Source: Tubulanus polymorphus
Lineage: Eukaryota > Nemertea > Palaeonemertea > Tubulaniformes > Tubulanidae
DNA: 64,000 nt
Direction: 5' to 3'
NCBI RefSeq assembly: GCF_964204645.1
Contig: NC_134031.1
Coordinates: forward strand, 5,439,001 to 5,503,000
Part shown: positions 46,201 through 52,682 of the stretch, piece by piece
Numbering within the stretch: position 1 is the stretch's first letter
Layout of the letters: each line of letters begins with the position of its first letter
Notes under the pieces: generated by a model
Database searches by the model: none
What the model was told of the DNA's origin: nothing
Seen by the model: only the letters and a program-made list of their open reading frames with translations
Made by a program: the position numbers and the translations under genes

Positions 46201-46386
46201 TAACATCAAGGTATGTATGGAATAGCTGAGTTTCGACTTTTTGAAAATTAGGAACTTTTCCCTATAAATTCCAGATAAAACTCAAACCTTCGAGTCGTCC
46301 AGGAAGTCAGACATATACGTTAACACCTGAATTCGTTTCTGGACCAAACCGTCGTCATTGATCAGGCGTTCGCGTTCATCAGACAT
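19188..46386 (-). CDS. ECE-like: M13 zinc metallopeptidase, endothelin-converting-enzyme/neprilysin-like (20 exons)
   Basis: Type II membrane ectopeptidase that cleaves small signalling peptides outside the cell. Twenty minus-strand exons with GT-AG boundaries give 2415 coding bases, 804 residues plus stop, with every codon phase consistent. Human ECE-1 is about 770 residues. Order: cytosolic tail 1-81; membrane anchor about 82-103 ([20 protein letters not shown]); conserved [15 protein letters not shown] (141-155); [14 protein letters not shown] (283-296); substrate-binding NAYY (600-603); zinc site HELTH (641-645); GENIAD (700-705) giving the third zinc ligand Glu701 and catalytic Asp705; C-terminal CSVW (801-804). 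All catalytic residues are present. Introns are full of MITEs; the largest (37704-45731) is 8 kb. Sequence words ([20 protein letters not shown]) are closer to ECE than to neprilysin, but exact orthology needs a tree. Confidence 0.95.
19943..20019 (-). CDS. M13 peptidase exon 19
   Basis: Encodes [20 protein letters not shown] and CPAEY (747-771) plus two bases of Arg772. VWC is the conserved block after LFFxxFAQ. Confidence 0.93.
20106..20201 (-). CDS. M13 peptidase exon 18
   Basis: A phase-0 exon of 32 codons: [10 protein letters not shown], then [17 protein letters not shown]. The LFFxxFAQ motif is invariant in the family. Confidence 0.93.
20707..20772 (-). CDS. M13 peptidase exon 17 (GENIAD)
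   Basis: 22 codons with [18 protein letters not shown] (residues 693-710). Glu701 is the third zinc ligand and Asp705 orients the catalytic histidine. Donor is AGG/GTTAGT. Confidence 0.95.
20863..20987 (-). CDS. M13 peptidase exon 16
   Basis: Encodes residues 652-692, [14 protein letters not shown] through [12 protein letters not shown]. Its first two bases complete Gly651 from the zinc-site exon. Confidence 0.95.
21142..21412. mobile_element. GGATCC-family MITE-like element in peptidase intron 15
   Basis: Left end AAGGGTGGATTTAGG, right end CTAGATCCACCCTT (inverted match), with the GTTGCACC/GGGTG boxes typical of the family just inside. Confidence 0.5.
21654..21721 (-). CDS. M13 peptidase exon 15 (HExxH zinc site)
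   Basis: A 68-base exon encoding [19 protein letters not shown] and DDQ (629-650). His641 and His645 bind zinc and Glu642 is the catalytic base. Confidence 0.96.
21836..21946 (-). CDS. M13 peptidase exon 14 (NAYY)
   Basis: Encodes [20 protein letters not shown] and [16 protein letters not shown] (600-603) aligns the substrate backbone in this family. [11 protein letters not shown] matches ECE-1 closely. Confidence 0.95.
22038..22141 (-). CDS. M13 peptidase exon 13
   Basis: 34 codons plus two bases: [18 protein letters not shown], then a lysine/arginine-rich stretch [15 protein letters not shown] (557-590), unusually basic for this helix region. Confidence 0.92.
22239..22515. mobile_element. 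piggyBac-type MITE copy 1 (degraded)
   Basis: Starts TTAACCCTTTCAATGCTGAC. The right end (GACGCACTTAAAATG) has decayed. Same internal order as the other copies. Confidence 0.7.
22590..22667 (-). CDS. M13 peptidase exon 12
   Basis: 26 codons, phase 0: [16 protein letters not shown], then [10 protein letters not shown]. The MIGFP/YIL segment is conserved in the family. Confidence 0.93.
22869..22967 (-). CDS. M13 peptidase exon 11
   Basis: 33 codons: [16 protein letters not shown], then [15 protein letters not shown]. The P-W-MD and AxEK pattern precedes the MIGFP block as in ECE. Confidence 0.93.
23182..23455. mobile_element. piggyBac-type MITE copy 2
   Basis: CCCCTTCAGTGCTGAC at left, GAAAGGGTT at right. 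Internal GTACGTCTACACCATGGTGCGG and CACTGCGGTGTAGAC palindromic blocks. TTAA flanks have decayed. Confidence 0.75.
24207..24417. mobile_element. MITE with GGGACCATTCATTT ends
   Basis: Left GGGACCATTCATTT and right AAATGAACGGTCCC are inverted copies with one difference. Inner ends carry TGTAC/GTACGTAATA. A related, more decayed copy lies at 39699-39860. Confidence 0.65.
25125..25455. mobile_element. GATCACACG-family MITE, interrupted by a hairpin insertion
   Basis: Contains the family words CACGGGTCAAAT, GTATCGAGTGAGTGG, CTAATTAGGCACGGGCC and GTGCGATTGTGGCT. The left end is truncated. A hairpin element (25203-25309) sits inside and splits it. Confidence 0.7.
25203..25309. mobile_element. Near-perfect ~107-bp hairpin insertion
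   Basis: Two ~50-base arms (GATAATAAGATAAAACCCAC against its complement) differ at only about three places. The word ATCGCGTGTGAAT occurs on both sides (near 25155 and 25307) and may be the target duplication. It is very young compared with its host MITE. Confidence 0.65.
26265..26533. mobile_element. GATCACACG-family MITE
   Basis: Runs from CACAGAGACAGAAGATTTGGCCCGG to CAAAAATACTTGTATGATCTTGGCT, with the central CTCGATACTAAACAATGC and GTGTGAACAGTTGTTCC blocks intact. Confidence 0.75.
27052..27170 (-). CDS. M13 peptidase exon 10
   Basis: Encodes residues 459-497: [18 protein letters not shown], then [18 protein letters not shown]. The family's W-x-x-C-V-S-D and GFALG blocks are present. The cysteine that follows GTKKT in human ECE-1 (interchain disulfide) is missing here; see findings. 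Confidence 0.94.
27497..27600 (-). CDS. M13 peptidase exon 9
   Basis: 34 codons: [18 protein letters not shown], then [13 protein letters not shown]. The NYM-W pattern matches ECE NNYMIWNLV. Confidence 0.94.
27741..28018. mobile_element. piggyBac-type MITE copy 3
   Basis: Complete: TTAACCCTTTCAGTGCTGAC at left, GACGCACTGAAAGGGTTAA at right, with TTAA on both sides. Confidence 0.85.
28118..28376. mobile_element. piggyBac-type MITE copy 4 (opposite orientation)
   Basis: Begins TTAACCCTATCAGTGCATC and carries the palindromic CTACACCACGGTGCGGTATAC block first. The far end GCGCTGAAAAGACTT has decayed. It lies only 100 bases from copy 3, in reverse. Confidence 0.75.
28433..28581 (-). CDS. M13 peptidase exon 8
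   Basis: 49 codons plus two bases: [31 protein letters not shown], and LLSTDDGK. Matches the ECE INWLPFLN ... EPIVVYDKEYL region. Confidence 0.94.
28727..28813 (-). CDS. M13 peptidase exon 7
   Basis: 29 codons: [17 protein letters not shown], then [12 protein letters not shown]. The RRDxExxYHK motif is conserved in ECE and neprilysin. Confidence 0.94.
29139..29272. mobile_element. GATCACACG-family MITE, partial
   Basis: Half element from CTGGTTCCAGAAGCGACTC through CTCTCCAATTAGGCATGGACC to CATGTGATCACGGCTAT. Confidence 0.6.
29377..29493 (-). CDS. M13 peptidase exon 6
   Basis: 39 codons: [18 protein letters not shown], then [13 protein letters not shown]. Corresponds to ECE VLTGYLNYM ... 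LLGG. Confidence 0.94.
29829..30140. repeat. GGATCC-family repeat, degraded
   Basis: Contains GGGCAAATCTAGTGG, GGGTCTGATTCAGGGAGG with GGGTGCAACCCCC, and CCCCATGGATCAGCTGG at the right. Possibly two overlapping members. Confidence 0.4.
30440..30770. repeat. Dispersed repeat, also at 42355-42640
   Basis: Shares in order ACGGTTCTCGGGCT, CCGAAATTA, TTAGTTCCCATT, GGAAAAACAGTTT and GACGCACTGGGTCCATTCTTTGC with the later copy. Ends in a (GACA)n tail, a layout seen in 3' ends of some non-LTR retrotransposons, but no reverse transcriptase is present. Confidence 0.5.
30805..30933. mobile_element. MITE with GGGGCCAGTTGCTCAAA ends, inside a (GACA)n microsatellite
   Basis: Both ends read GGGGCCAGTTGCTCAAA inward, arms of about 40 bases (GGTTAAAGATAACCAGTGGAT against its complement), total 129 bp. 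Flanked on each side by CAGACAGACAG tracts, so it landed in the microsatellite. Confidence 0.7.
31603..31890. mobile_element. GATCACACG-family MITE
   Basis: A near full-length copy: GTCACGATCACACGGAGACG at left, AATGCTTGTGTGATCGTGGCTT at right, ends inverted to each other. Confidence 0.8.
32099..32360. mobile_element. GGATCC-family repeat
   Basis: Starts with a C-run after TTGG and ends GGTGCTACCCCTCAATATAAGC then GTGGATCTGCCCCTG. The right end is typical of the family, the left end is degraded. Confidence 0.4.
32689..32952. mobile_element. piggyBac-type MITE copy 5
   Basis: TTAACCCTTTCAGTGCTGAC to CTTGAAAGGGTTAA, both TTAA sites kept. Contains CACCGCACTGCGGTGTAG near the right end. Confidence 0.85.
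33456..33740 (+). mobile_element. tRNA-derived SINE
   Basis: The head has pol III A-box-like TGGGAGAGTTGTTAGAGCG and B-box-like GGGTTATAACCC. It is followed by a conserved-looking central block (GTGTCCCCGAGCAAGACACT, then AAATGGGTACCTGGCC) known from SINEs of several invertebrates and fish. I cannot name the central-domain class. It lies in peptidase intron 5. Confidence 0.65.
33922..33990 (-). CDS. M13 peptidase exon 5
   Basis: 23 codons, phase 0: [16 protein letters not shown], then KTVDEDK. Nearly identical to ECE-1 VDQSGLGLPSRDYYLNKT. Confidence 0.95.
34190..34440. repeat. Diverged direct duplication
   Basis: AGAGGCTGGATGAGCATCAGAA recurs near 34310 as AGAGGCTGGATGCACATCAGAA, and ATTCCACTTAGTCAAATGAT occurs near 34215 and 34410. 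About 100-190-bp unit. Confidence 0.45.
34687..35007. mobile_element. piggyBac-type MITE copy 6 (longest)
   Basis: TTAACCCTTTCGGTGCTGAC to GACGCACTGAAAGGGTTAA. It contains an internal tandem repeat of AACGGGAATACCACTATAGTGCGTC that makes it longer than its sisters. It lies 56 bases from peptidase exon 4. Confidence 0.85.
35064..35350 (-). CDS. M13 peptidase exon 4
   Basis: Largest coding exon: two bases of Glu187 then 95 codons (188-282). Includes [27 protein letters not shown] and SRNIIQ at the donor. Three N-x-S/T glycosylation sites are visible (NGT, NSS, NTS). Confidence 0.94.
36150..36480. promoter_or_regulatory. CpG-dense non-coding patch in peptidase intron 3
   Basis: Rich in CpG and short palindromes (TCGCGGCG, GATTCGCGGCGAAAGCG, TATCGCGCGA) against an AT-rich background, with no open frame or splice sites. 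It could be a conserved enhancer or internal promoter. There is no direct evidence. Confidence 0.25.
36685..36800. repeat. Imperfect ATT/TCA microsatellite
   Basis: Run of CATTATTATCATTACTATCA-type triplets. The open frame over it is simple-sequence only. Confidence 0.7.
37500..37703 (-). CDS. M13 peptidase exon 3 (start of ectodomain)
   Basis: Encodes [49 protein letters not shown] and NVL (120-186). Cysteines 121, 126, 144 and 152 are the conserved N-terminal set of the M13 domain. Confidence 0.95.
37772..38082. mobile_element. piggyBac-type MITE copy 7 (opposite orientation)
   Basis: TTAACCCTTTCAGTGCTTC to GCATTGAAAGGGTTAA. Palindromes at the left (ACTGCAATGCGGTGTA, GTACACCGCATGACGGTGTA). 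Confidence 0.85.
38391..38490. mobile_element. GATCACACG-family MITE, fragment
   Basis: Central part only: AGGTGCCAAATGGGCCTG to CTGGTTCCGGAAGTGACTC. Confidence 0.55.
39086..39420. mobile_element. GATCACACG-family MITE, full length
   Basis: GATCACACGGAGACGATTTG at left, ACTGTCGTGTGAACGAGGCTC at right, about 335 bp, the best single copy for defining the family. Confidence 0.8.
39699..39860. mobile_element. Decayed relative of the 24207 MITE
   Basis: GGTTATGCATTTATCATGTACGC at left, GCGTACACAGCAAATGAATGATCCC at right, with the same GGGGAGGGGAGGG interior as 24207-24417. Confidence 0.45.
39882..40432. mobile_element. Candidate MITE with CACACGGCAA ends
   Basis: CCACACACGGCAAAACATT at left and TTTTCCTTGCCGTGTGCG at right are inverted over about 10-15 bases. 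AAAACGTTTT and AAACAT words recur inside. Direct repeats of GGCTCGGAGA/TTCTTAAG (39640 and 40490) flank it at a distance. Confidence 0.4.
40800..40885. repeat. Two-copy tandem duplication
   Basis: AGCTTTATCGCGCCCGATGA followed by TATTATTATT occurs twice, about 43 bases apart. Confidence 0.7.
41058..41135. mobile_element. GATCACACG-family MITE, fragment
   Basis: GCTGTGATCACAAGAAAGCTGC then CTTGGCCCGGGTCAAA, left end only. Confidence 0.5.
41205..41265 (+). repeat. tRNA-like sequence, probably a SINE head
   Basis: Contains A-box-like ACTGGTTAGCAC and B-box GGTTCGATCC at tRNA spacing. It does not fold as a clean tRNA from what can be seen, so it is not called a tRNA gene. Confidence 0.4.
41335..41490. 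mobile_element. GATCACACG-family MITE, internally deleted
   Basis: Begins CATTCACACGGAATAGAATG, ends GCCCTAGTGTGATTGCGACT. Confidence 0.5.
41602..41678. mobile_element. GATCACACG-family MITE, ends only
   Basis: A 77-bp element made of the two termini joined: GTTGCGATCACACGAAGAC and AATGCTCATGTGATCGCGGC. Useful for defining the true ends. Confidence 0.65.
42040..42300. promoter_or_regulatory. CpG-rich, homeobox-site-rich patch in peptidase intron 2
   Basis: Unlike the surrounding AT-rich intron. Holds TAATTAG, CAATTAA and ATTAATGA words of the kind bound by homeodomain proteins, plus many CpG. No repeat ends, no open frame. Regulatory function is only inferred. Confidence 0.25.
42355..42640. 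repeat. Dispersed repeat, second copy
   Basis: Matches 30440-30770 in order and orientation (CAGTTCTCGGGCTGAGGCTG, TTAGTTCCCATTGC, GGTGGCACACTGGGCCCATT). Confidence 0.5.
43324..43621. mobile_element. piggyBac-type MITE copy 8
   Basis: TTAACCCTTCTCAATGCTGAC to GACGCACTGAATGGGTTAA, with TTAA on both sides. Confidence 0.85.
43860..44030. promoter_or_regulatory. CpG-rich non-coding patch in peptidase intron 2
   Basis: Dense CpG and TCGCGATCAATG/TTGATCGCGCG words in inverted arrangement. No coding signal. Possible regulatory element only. Confidence 0.2.
44685..44726. repeat. Perfect 17-bp hairpin
   Basis: GAGTGCTCCTTAAGACG and its exact complement are separated by CCAAAAAC. Confidence 0.8.
45565..45690. 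mobile_element. GATCACACG-family MITE, partial
   Basis: TGAGCATTCTCGGCCCGTGTC to CAAATTATTGCGTGTGAAT. It ends about 40 bases from peptidase exon 2. Confidence 0.6.
45732..45987 (-). CDS. M13 peptidase exon 2 (cytosolic tail and membrane anchor)
   Basis: Starts at ATG ACC GGC directly after a strong TTATTTTTTCAG acceptor and ends ACAAAAG/GTATG. Encodes residues 34-118: [15 protein letters not shown], a short stem, the membrane segment 82-103, then [13 protein letters not shown]. The frame stays open upstream through the simple-sequence intron, but the acceptor marks the boundary. If no upstream exon is used, this ATG could itself start a 771-residue form. Confidence 0.92.
46067..46142. repeat. 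(TAA)n microsatellite
   Basis: Long run of AATAATAATAA broken by CATGTT. Its minus-strand translation is poly-isoleucine and is not coding. Confidence 0.9.
46288..46386 (-). CDS. M13 peptidase exon 1 (N-terminal cytosolic residues)
   Basis: 33 codons from [36 protein letters not shown], then an AAG/GTTTGAG donor in phase 0, which fits exon 2. In-frame TAA upstream with no other ATG between supports this start. The acidic/basic cytosolic character suits an M13 tail. This is the least certain exon of the gene, because ECE genes often use alternative first exons. Confidence 0.7.
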
Positions 46387-46816
46387 TTTCCACTTACACG
46401 CGAATGAATCGGCAATAAAACTATTTCCTTCTATTTGCGCAGAAATGCATTCTATTTCATTTTACGAATCGGGATTATGTTATTTCCGAGCAGTTCATCA
46501 ACGATCATTATGTTCAATTTTCATATATAAAACTTATCATAAACCGACGAAACAAAGTGCTCTCCACTTGCCAGGTGGAACGAAGAACCTTTCAAACGTA
46601 ATCTCTATTGCTCTCATCAAATCCTATGCACGCCCAATTTTAACGCAGTCTATGTATTTAAGTACGGAGACCTTTTAACAATTTCATACACTATCTTTTC
46701 AACATGTGTTCACTGATGAAATCAATTTGATAGCGCTCCGATATCAAACTACCTCGAAAACAGCTGACTTCTGGCTGAATCTGGAGGGGCTAGATTGCCC
46801 ACATACAATACATGAG

Positions 46817-47085
46817 CCGCGATCGCAGAAGCGTTTTTGGGACAGGAACAACCGTTCACATGGGTGCCAACTGGGCCTGTTTGGCCGGGCCAAAAACGTC
46901 GGGCCAGAACCAAGCCAAATTTAAGCATGGGTCAAATCATTGTATGTGAATTGCAACTGGTTCTGGAAGTGATATAAGTATCGAGTGAGTGATTAACATG
47001 TGATTGCGCTTTCTAATTAGGCATGGGCCAAATTTGACTTGGACTTTATCCAGGCCATTTTGGCCCGAGCCAAATCGTCCCGGCT
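46817..47085. mobile_element. GATCACACG-family MITE
   Basis: CCGCGATCGCAGAAGCGTTTTTG at left, CCAAATCGTCCCGGCTATAGTG at right. Central CTAATTAGGCATGGGCC kept. Confidence 0.7.
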
Positions 47086-47648
47086 ATAGTGTGTGTGCCA
47101 TGGCGGGGCTAGGATTCTCCCTGTAGCAATCGACAATCCACCAGCAGGTCGTAGTCAAGCATTATTTCTACTCTATTAACCATTTCTCTATACACCATTT
47201 CTGCTTATAATGAAAAACATCCCCAACTAAATCATCTTTTTCTTTGGAGGGAATATATATTTTTTTGATGAAGTCGTGGAAAATGAGTCATGCGATATGG
47301 CGAGAAAGCTGGCGTTGCAGATCCTGATATTACGAACTCCAATCAAGGCTTTAAACCGAAGATGGGCTTATATCCAGAGATTGCGCTCGGCTTCATAAGT
47401 TAGATTTGATAATGTGACCATATAAGACTGAGGACATAAGTACATTCGCATATCCATCGGAGTTTAATTGATCATTGATATGATATCTGATAGATGACTC
47501 ATATGTATTCTTCTCTTCGTAGAAAACAAATGCAGTTTTTCTCACATAAACAACCTAGCCACATCTGCTGGCTCGTTTATTAATCCTTTATAGGTAATCA
47601 ATTTATCAATTAATCTGTAACAAACCATATGTCACTTAAGTCCTCATA

Positions 47649-47930
47649 TTAACCCTTTCAGTGCGTCTACACCACCGCCATGCGGTGTGTATATATCAGC
47701 GTTCGACTTTGCTAGTACACCGCACTGTGGTGTATTGATGTTATTGCTTATTAGTTATTCTCTGTATTAAAAATGGCAGCACCTTGCAAACAGTGAAATA
47801 TAGGTAAGTAACGATACGCCGCACCACAGTGTAAACACACTGAAGCGCTTCATTCAATACAATGGAGTGAAATTTTCTAAATCATCTCCAGCACTTTCGG
47901 GTATTCATGAGTCAGCATTGACAGGGTTAA
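47649..47930. mobile_element. piggyBac-type MITE copy 9 (opposite orientation)
   Basis: TTAACCCTTTCAGTGCGTC to GCATTGACAGGGTTAA. Confidence 0.85.
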
Positions 47931-49981
47931 TCAGGTATTTCATTATCTAAATAATGCCTTACAGTTATAAGTTTTAACCAACTCTAGGACAAACATTGAA
48001 GCGCTGATTATATTCCCGAGATTTTCTCCCGTCATAGCGGATAATTGCTTGCAATCGGGAATTAGCCTGGGACCAGTGGGTCCAAAGGATGATATAAATC
48101 ATATATATTTGGCGATAGGGAAATTTTCTAAAACTAACACCTGTCCTTGTAACTAGTACCATTGTCGGAAAAGTAAATTAGCAAAATGAGTCTGAGAGCA
48201 CCGATAGAGGGGGGAGGGGTAAGAGGGTGTTAATCGAATGATGAATTGAAAAAACCGTTCGATCGTTCAAATTAGCGGCAAATCAACATTTCAGGCGAAA
48301 TTCGATTTACGTGCGCGTATTGAAATTGAGCGGCAATTCTCCAGGAAACTTCCGTCCCATCCGTCTAATGAAAACCATCTACGTGTGTTAATACAAAGGT
48401 GACACACATATAACAATGCTACACTCGTTGTTCTGTTAGAAACTTGTTTCCGCGACTGCGCGCGGCTAATCGTCTCGGGTACCGAGGTGCAATTTAACAA
48501 ATGAGATCCGTCGAGGGTGACACGCCCGCGCATGCGACTGCAAATATCCTTAATTAAGTCCATTGATATCGCGAAAACTTATCATCAACTAAGTGCTAAT
48601 TCGGCGATAAGATTTCTAGATGAAAGACGAAATCTATCCATCGGGTAGCTATTAACCAATTAAACATCTGTGCTGTATGGTAGAAGTGGAAAAGTCTTGG
48701 CAGAAAATTTTACAATTTGCATCAAGGCTTTATATATAAGCTATATTCTGACAATCAGGATGGCCACTTTCCGCCCATTTACAAATTCCCTGGATTTTGC
48801 CTGATTTTTCCATGTGATTACACGAAATTCCCCGAGTGAATCGGAGAAATTTCTAGGTTTAAAATTTTACAAAAGTACGTTCCTGGGTTGCTATCTAATG
48901 GTCTTATTGCAGTCAACAATGGTCTTGTCGCATCAGGCAGCCAGCTCTAGACCAATCACAACGCTTGAAATTAGCCAACCATTTTTAATGGTTGCTTAAG
49001 GCCTCAATTTTCCAGTCAGGGAATTTTGGCATCATGAGTGTACTTAAGATCGTTAAAATTGATTGTCATAAGCCGATTGGACATGTTCCATTTCTTACAA
49101 CGATCAGATCCAATCGGATCTTGCGTGACCCGAGTTTACTTATGACCGATCATAAGGTCGTAGCCAATGAACAGCGATGTTAAACATCACATGATTTAAA
49201 GCGTTCCGTTCAAAATAATCGCGGATCTCAGGTGACCTGAGCGTAGCTGATATGCGGCAAACGAGTCTTGGCCCAATCGGCAACACGTCCTCGTGATCGG
49301 ACATGAGTGTTCTTAAGAGGAGTCGCAGACGATCAGATCTTTAAGTGCGACCCGAGTTTGGCTTTAAGCATGCCTAAAAATATGTGCCCTGCATCAGTTG
49401 GCATGTCAAGTATATCTTTATAATCTTTCTTATCTAATAAAGGCTTAAATTGATTTTTTTTTTTAAAGTTTGGCTTAATGATTATTCACAAAGTCTGTTT
49501 TTAGTCATGAATATTATTGTTAATCTACAAAATTTATGAAAAAAATTGTTCGCAGATAGTTACGATGTAACGGAAATTATCTGCCTTCGTATTTGAATAT
49601 GGAGCGACTCTTTACATAGGTAGCTTTTGTGAAGAATTCCGATTATCAAGTTTCCACTTAAAGACCACTTTCATTAGAATACTGCGAATTCATCTCATTT
49701 CAACGACGATATATAACATATGATTACATTAACCGCGAATTAATTCAATCGTGAAGCTACCAAACGAATTTTCAGTTCGTGCAGTTTCCATAAAATAGAC
49801 AGACGACAGTTGAATTATATAGCGCACTGCCATGGTGAAAATTATTATCATCGCGCCGGTGCTTCCGCGACGTCGTCATCGACGACTAATTAACAAACGG
49901 TATTAAACTACATATAGAAACATGCGACTATCGAGATTGGGGGGAAAACGTAGCGAAGAGATTCGTTGAAGCAGCTATAAA

Positions 49982-50302
49982 TTAAACGCGACCCGATACA
50001 CCACCCCGCGCGCACACGCGATGGCGCGGGTACCGTCTTCTATCAGTATCTCCACTTCGGCTATCAACCGTGAAGTGCTCGCGAGAACCGTCGCGAAAGT
50101 AAACAATTAAATATTGAAGTAGGAACTCTTCAAAATCTAATGAAAATTCATGACTACGATCGTCGTTCGTCGTAGAAGTCGTCTGCTGAATGCCGACAAT
50201 CGTTGAATAGATCTCGAGCGCGTACGAGTTATTTATGAGATGGTTTTTTACGAAGACGGTGACTTCGCTGCGATCCTCCGTGCGATTGTCCCCTGTCACC
50301 AA
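49982..50302 (-). CDS. Unassigned open frame, possible exon
   Basis: The minus-strand frame reads WLVTGDNRTEDRSEVTVFVK after a possible acceptor (AGATTACAG), then a further stretch ending in an Arg-rich, CpG-rich segment. The first ~50 residues look protein-like. The rest does not. No clear donor or family was recognised. It may be a chance frame in a CpG-rich patch. Confidence 0.15.
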   Translation of the reverse strand: MVTGDNRTEDRSEVTVFVKNHLINNSYALEIYSTIVGIQQTTSTTNDDRSHEFSLDFEEFLLQYLIVYFRDGSREHFTVDSRSGDTDRRRYPRHRVCARGGVSGRV

Positions 50303-50699
50303 CCACTGTAATCTTCCCTAAAATGACTTTTCCATTAATCTATAGTTTACACGGATTAGAGTGTTTTTTGTTTGACTACTGTTATGTTCCCTGCCGCCAG
50401 CTGCCAACTAATCCAAACTTCCTTCGATACGAGCTTCTCTAGCTCCAACTCTAGCGCTGGAACCTTACCTTTGACTCCAGCTACTCTGATCCTCATATCT
50501 TTCACTTGACTGTTAATAGAAAATGCGTTTTCTATGGATATTCTTTGATTACAAAAACGCAAGTGATCAATATAGTATTGTTACTAGACCAGATGTCACA
50601 CATTCAATTGGAATTGGGTGCCATATTGCGTTCCATATTTATTCAAGATCTAAGTCCTATAATTCAGTCACTATATATAGCTTCGTTTTCAGGGAGCTT

Positions 50700-50979
50700 T
50701 TAACCCTTTCAGTACGTCTACACCGCAGTGCGGTGTTAACTTGATGACTTCGCTAGTACATCGCATCATGGTGTATTGATATATCAATAATAAGTTCTTA
50801 TCTCTATTAAAAGATGGCAGCAATAGTGAATTATTAGTAACTAATCATACGCCGCACCACGGTGTAGATGTAATATAGCCCTGTGCCCATTATTCAACGC
50901 ACTGGGGTGGAATTTATAGAAATTTTCAAATTACCTCCAGCACTTTCGGAGATTAATCAGTCAGCAGTGAAAGGGTTAA
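50700..50979. mobile_element. piggyBac-type MITE copy 10 (opposite orientation)
   Basis: TTAACCCTTTCAGTACGTC to GCAGTGAAAGGGTTAA, ends well kept. Confidence 0.85.
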
Positions 50980-52044
50980 ACATCGAATATAGAAATGATA
51001 GGCAATAATAGGAGCATCAGAAAGTTTTTTTATGGGCCAGAAAATACCGAGAGGGACATTGCCAATCGCCCCGTTTTTTCAAACTTTGGGCAGTACATTA
51101 TCAGGGGTGTTGGCGATTCTCTGGCCCTAGAAAATCCCAGGATGGTGCGATCCTTTATAAATTTGGCATGTTTTACCAGTGAATTCAGATACTTTAGAAA
51201 TCCAGGCTATCCTAAACCTACGTAGATACTCAATCGATATTCAAGAAAAAATAGTTCCGAACAGATCGTATCAGCAATTCCTAATAAACAGGATGAACAC
51301 AATAGCTATTCTAGTTTGCTACGCATTTACAAACAACAATATATATACTGTAATTCCAGGAATCTCTATACTAGATCTATGAATAAGCAGGCCCATACCA
51401 TGAATTCAGCTGCAAATTTCATTTAGTCCATAGTTTCAAATGTGTTATGTGCCAAGAAACTCACCTAGGAAATATCATGCTGCAACGCCAATAAGATTTT
51501 TGATTCATATAATCGTATAAAAAAGAGCCCTTTCTAAGACTAGGGCTATACTTTTTAGTTTATTACATCGAAAAGTACATTTTTTGATGCCGTAAAAATC
51601 ATGACAATAATGTTTATATACGCAGATATCTATGATGGCGCTATTTAAAGTTTTCTGTGCACTACATCATCAATATCGGCGTTTCAAAATAACGATTACA
51701 ATTGTGAATTTAGGGCGTTTATTTTGCAGCATAAAAAAATTTAATGATCACTTTAGAGAGGATGCGCCCTACGTCATTAATATATCGGGATTAGACTGGT
51801 TGCAAGTGATTTCAATTCAATTATCGACATATTCCAATCCAAAATAACTCTCTTGACTTTTTTTATCGATTTTTCTATAGAAGTGTTATTTTTCACGGCG
51901 TCAATAAACCGCGAGTTCGTTTTTCTTGTTTATGACACGACACGAGTAAGTAATACATAATACTGTGCGGCGCATACCTGAAGATATATTCAAGTAACGT
52001 AAAACATATAGTAGCTATCTCGCAAACACATAACATATACATAC

Positions 52045-52276
52045 CAGGCCCGTACCCAAGGGGCGCGTAGGGTGCGAAATTTATCAGACTACGCATCGTG
52101 TTTCGGTGACTTACCGACGACACTAACATTGGCTTGAAAATGTCTCTAAAATGCTTCAAATTGAAAAAAAATTCTTTGGACGAGAACCCCTCTAGTTTTT
52201 TGCACCAGTTCCGCTGCCAAATAAGTTCCGCAGTATCAAAATTCGCACCCACCCAAAGTAGAGTCCGGGTAGGGGC
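52045..52276. mobile_element. GGATCC-family-like repeat (CCGTACCC variant)
   Basis: CAGGCCCGTACCCAAGGGGCGCG at left, GAGTCCGGGTAGGGGC at right. A related but distinct end sequence, about 230 bp. Confidence 0.35.
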
Positions 52277-52639
52277 ATATATACCAACAGTTATAAAGTT
52301 CTATGTGCATGCACGGATAGTGGATTCACCACTCACCACAAATATCAGTACTGCTACCGTATTGTTTTCATAGACATGTTAACAAAAACTTACCGTAATC
52401 GAAGGGGAATTCCCCATCAGTATATTCTATCCGTAATCGCTGTTAAATATCACTTTAATCTTTGACACATGTTTTTATATCCCTATCTCCCGCGTGCTCA
52501 CGCGTGTGCGAGTGTGTGTGTGTGCGCTCTGTGACTGAAAATTGGCACAGATTGAGCTCACTGGTATATCAGCGTAGTGTATGAATACCAGTGCTGACAT
52601 CTTCCAGGCAAATTACGGCGTTTATATCAAACTGGTTAT

Positions 52640-52682
52640 ACATACTTACATACATACATACACACATACATACATACATAAT
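52640..52682. repeat. (TACA)n microsatellite
   Basis: TACATACATACATACA with two single-base interruptions. Confidence 0.9.

Noticed and set aside
45988-46209. Upstream extension of peptidase exon 2 (poly-isoleucine ORF)
   Set aside because: It is the translation of a (TAA)n microsatellite upstream of a strong TTTTTTCAG acceptor.
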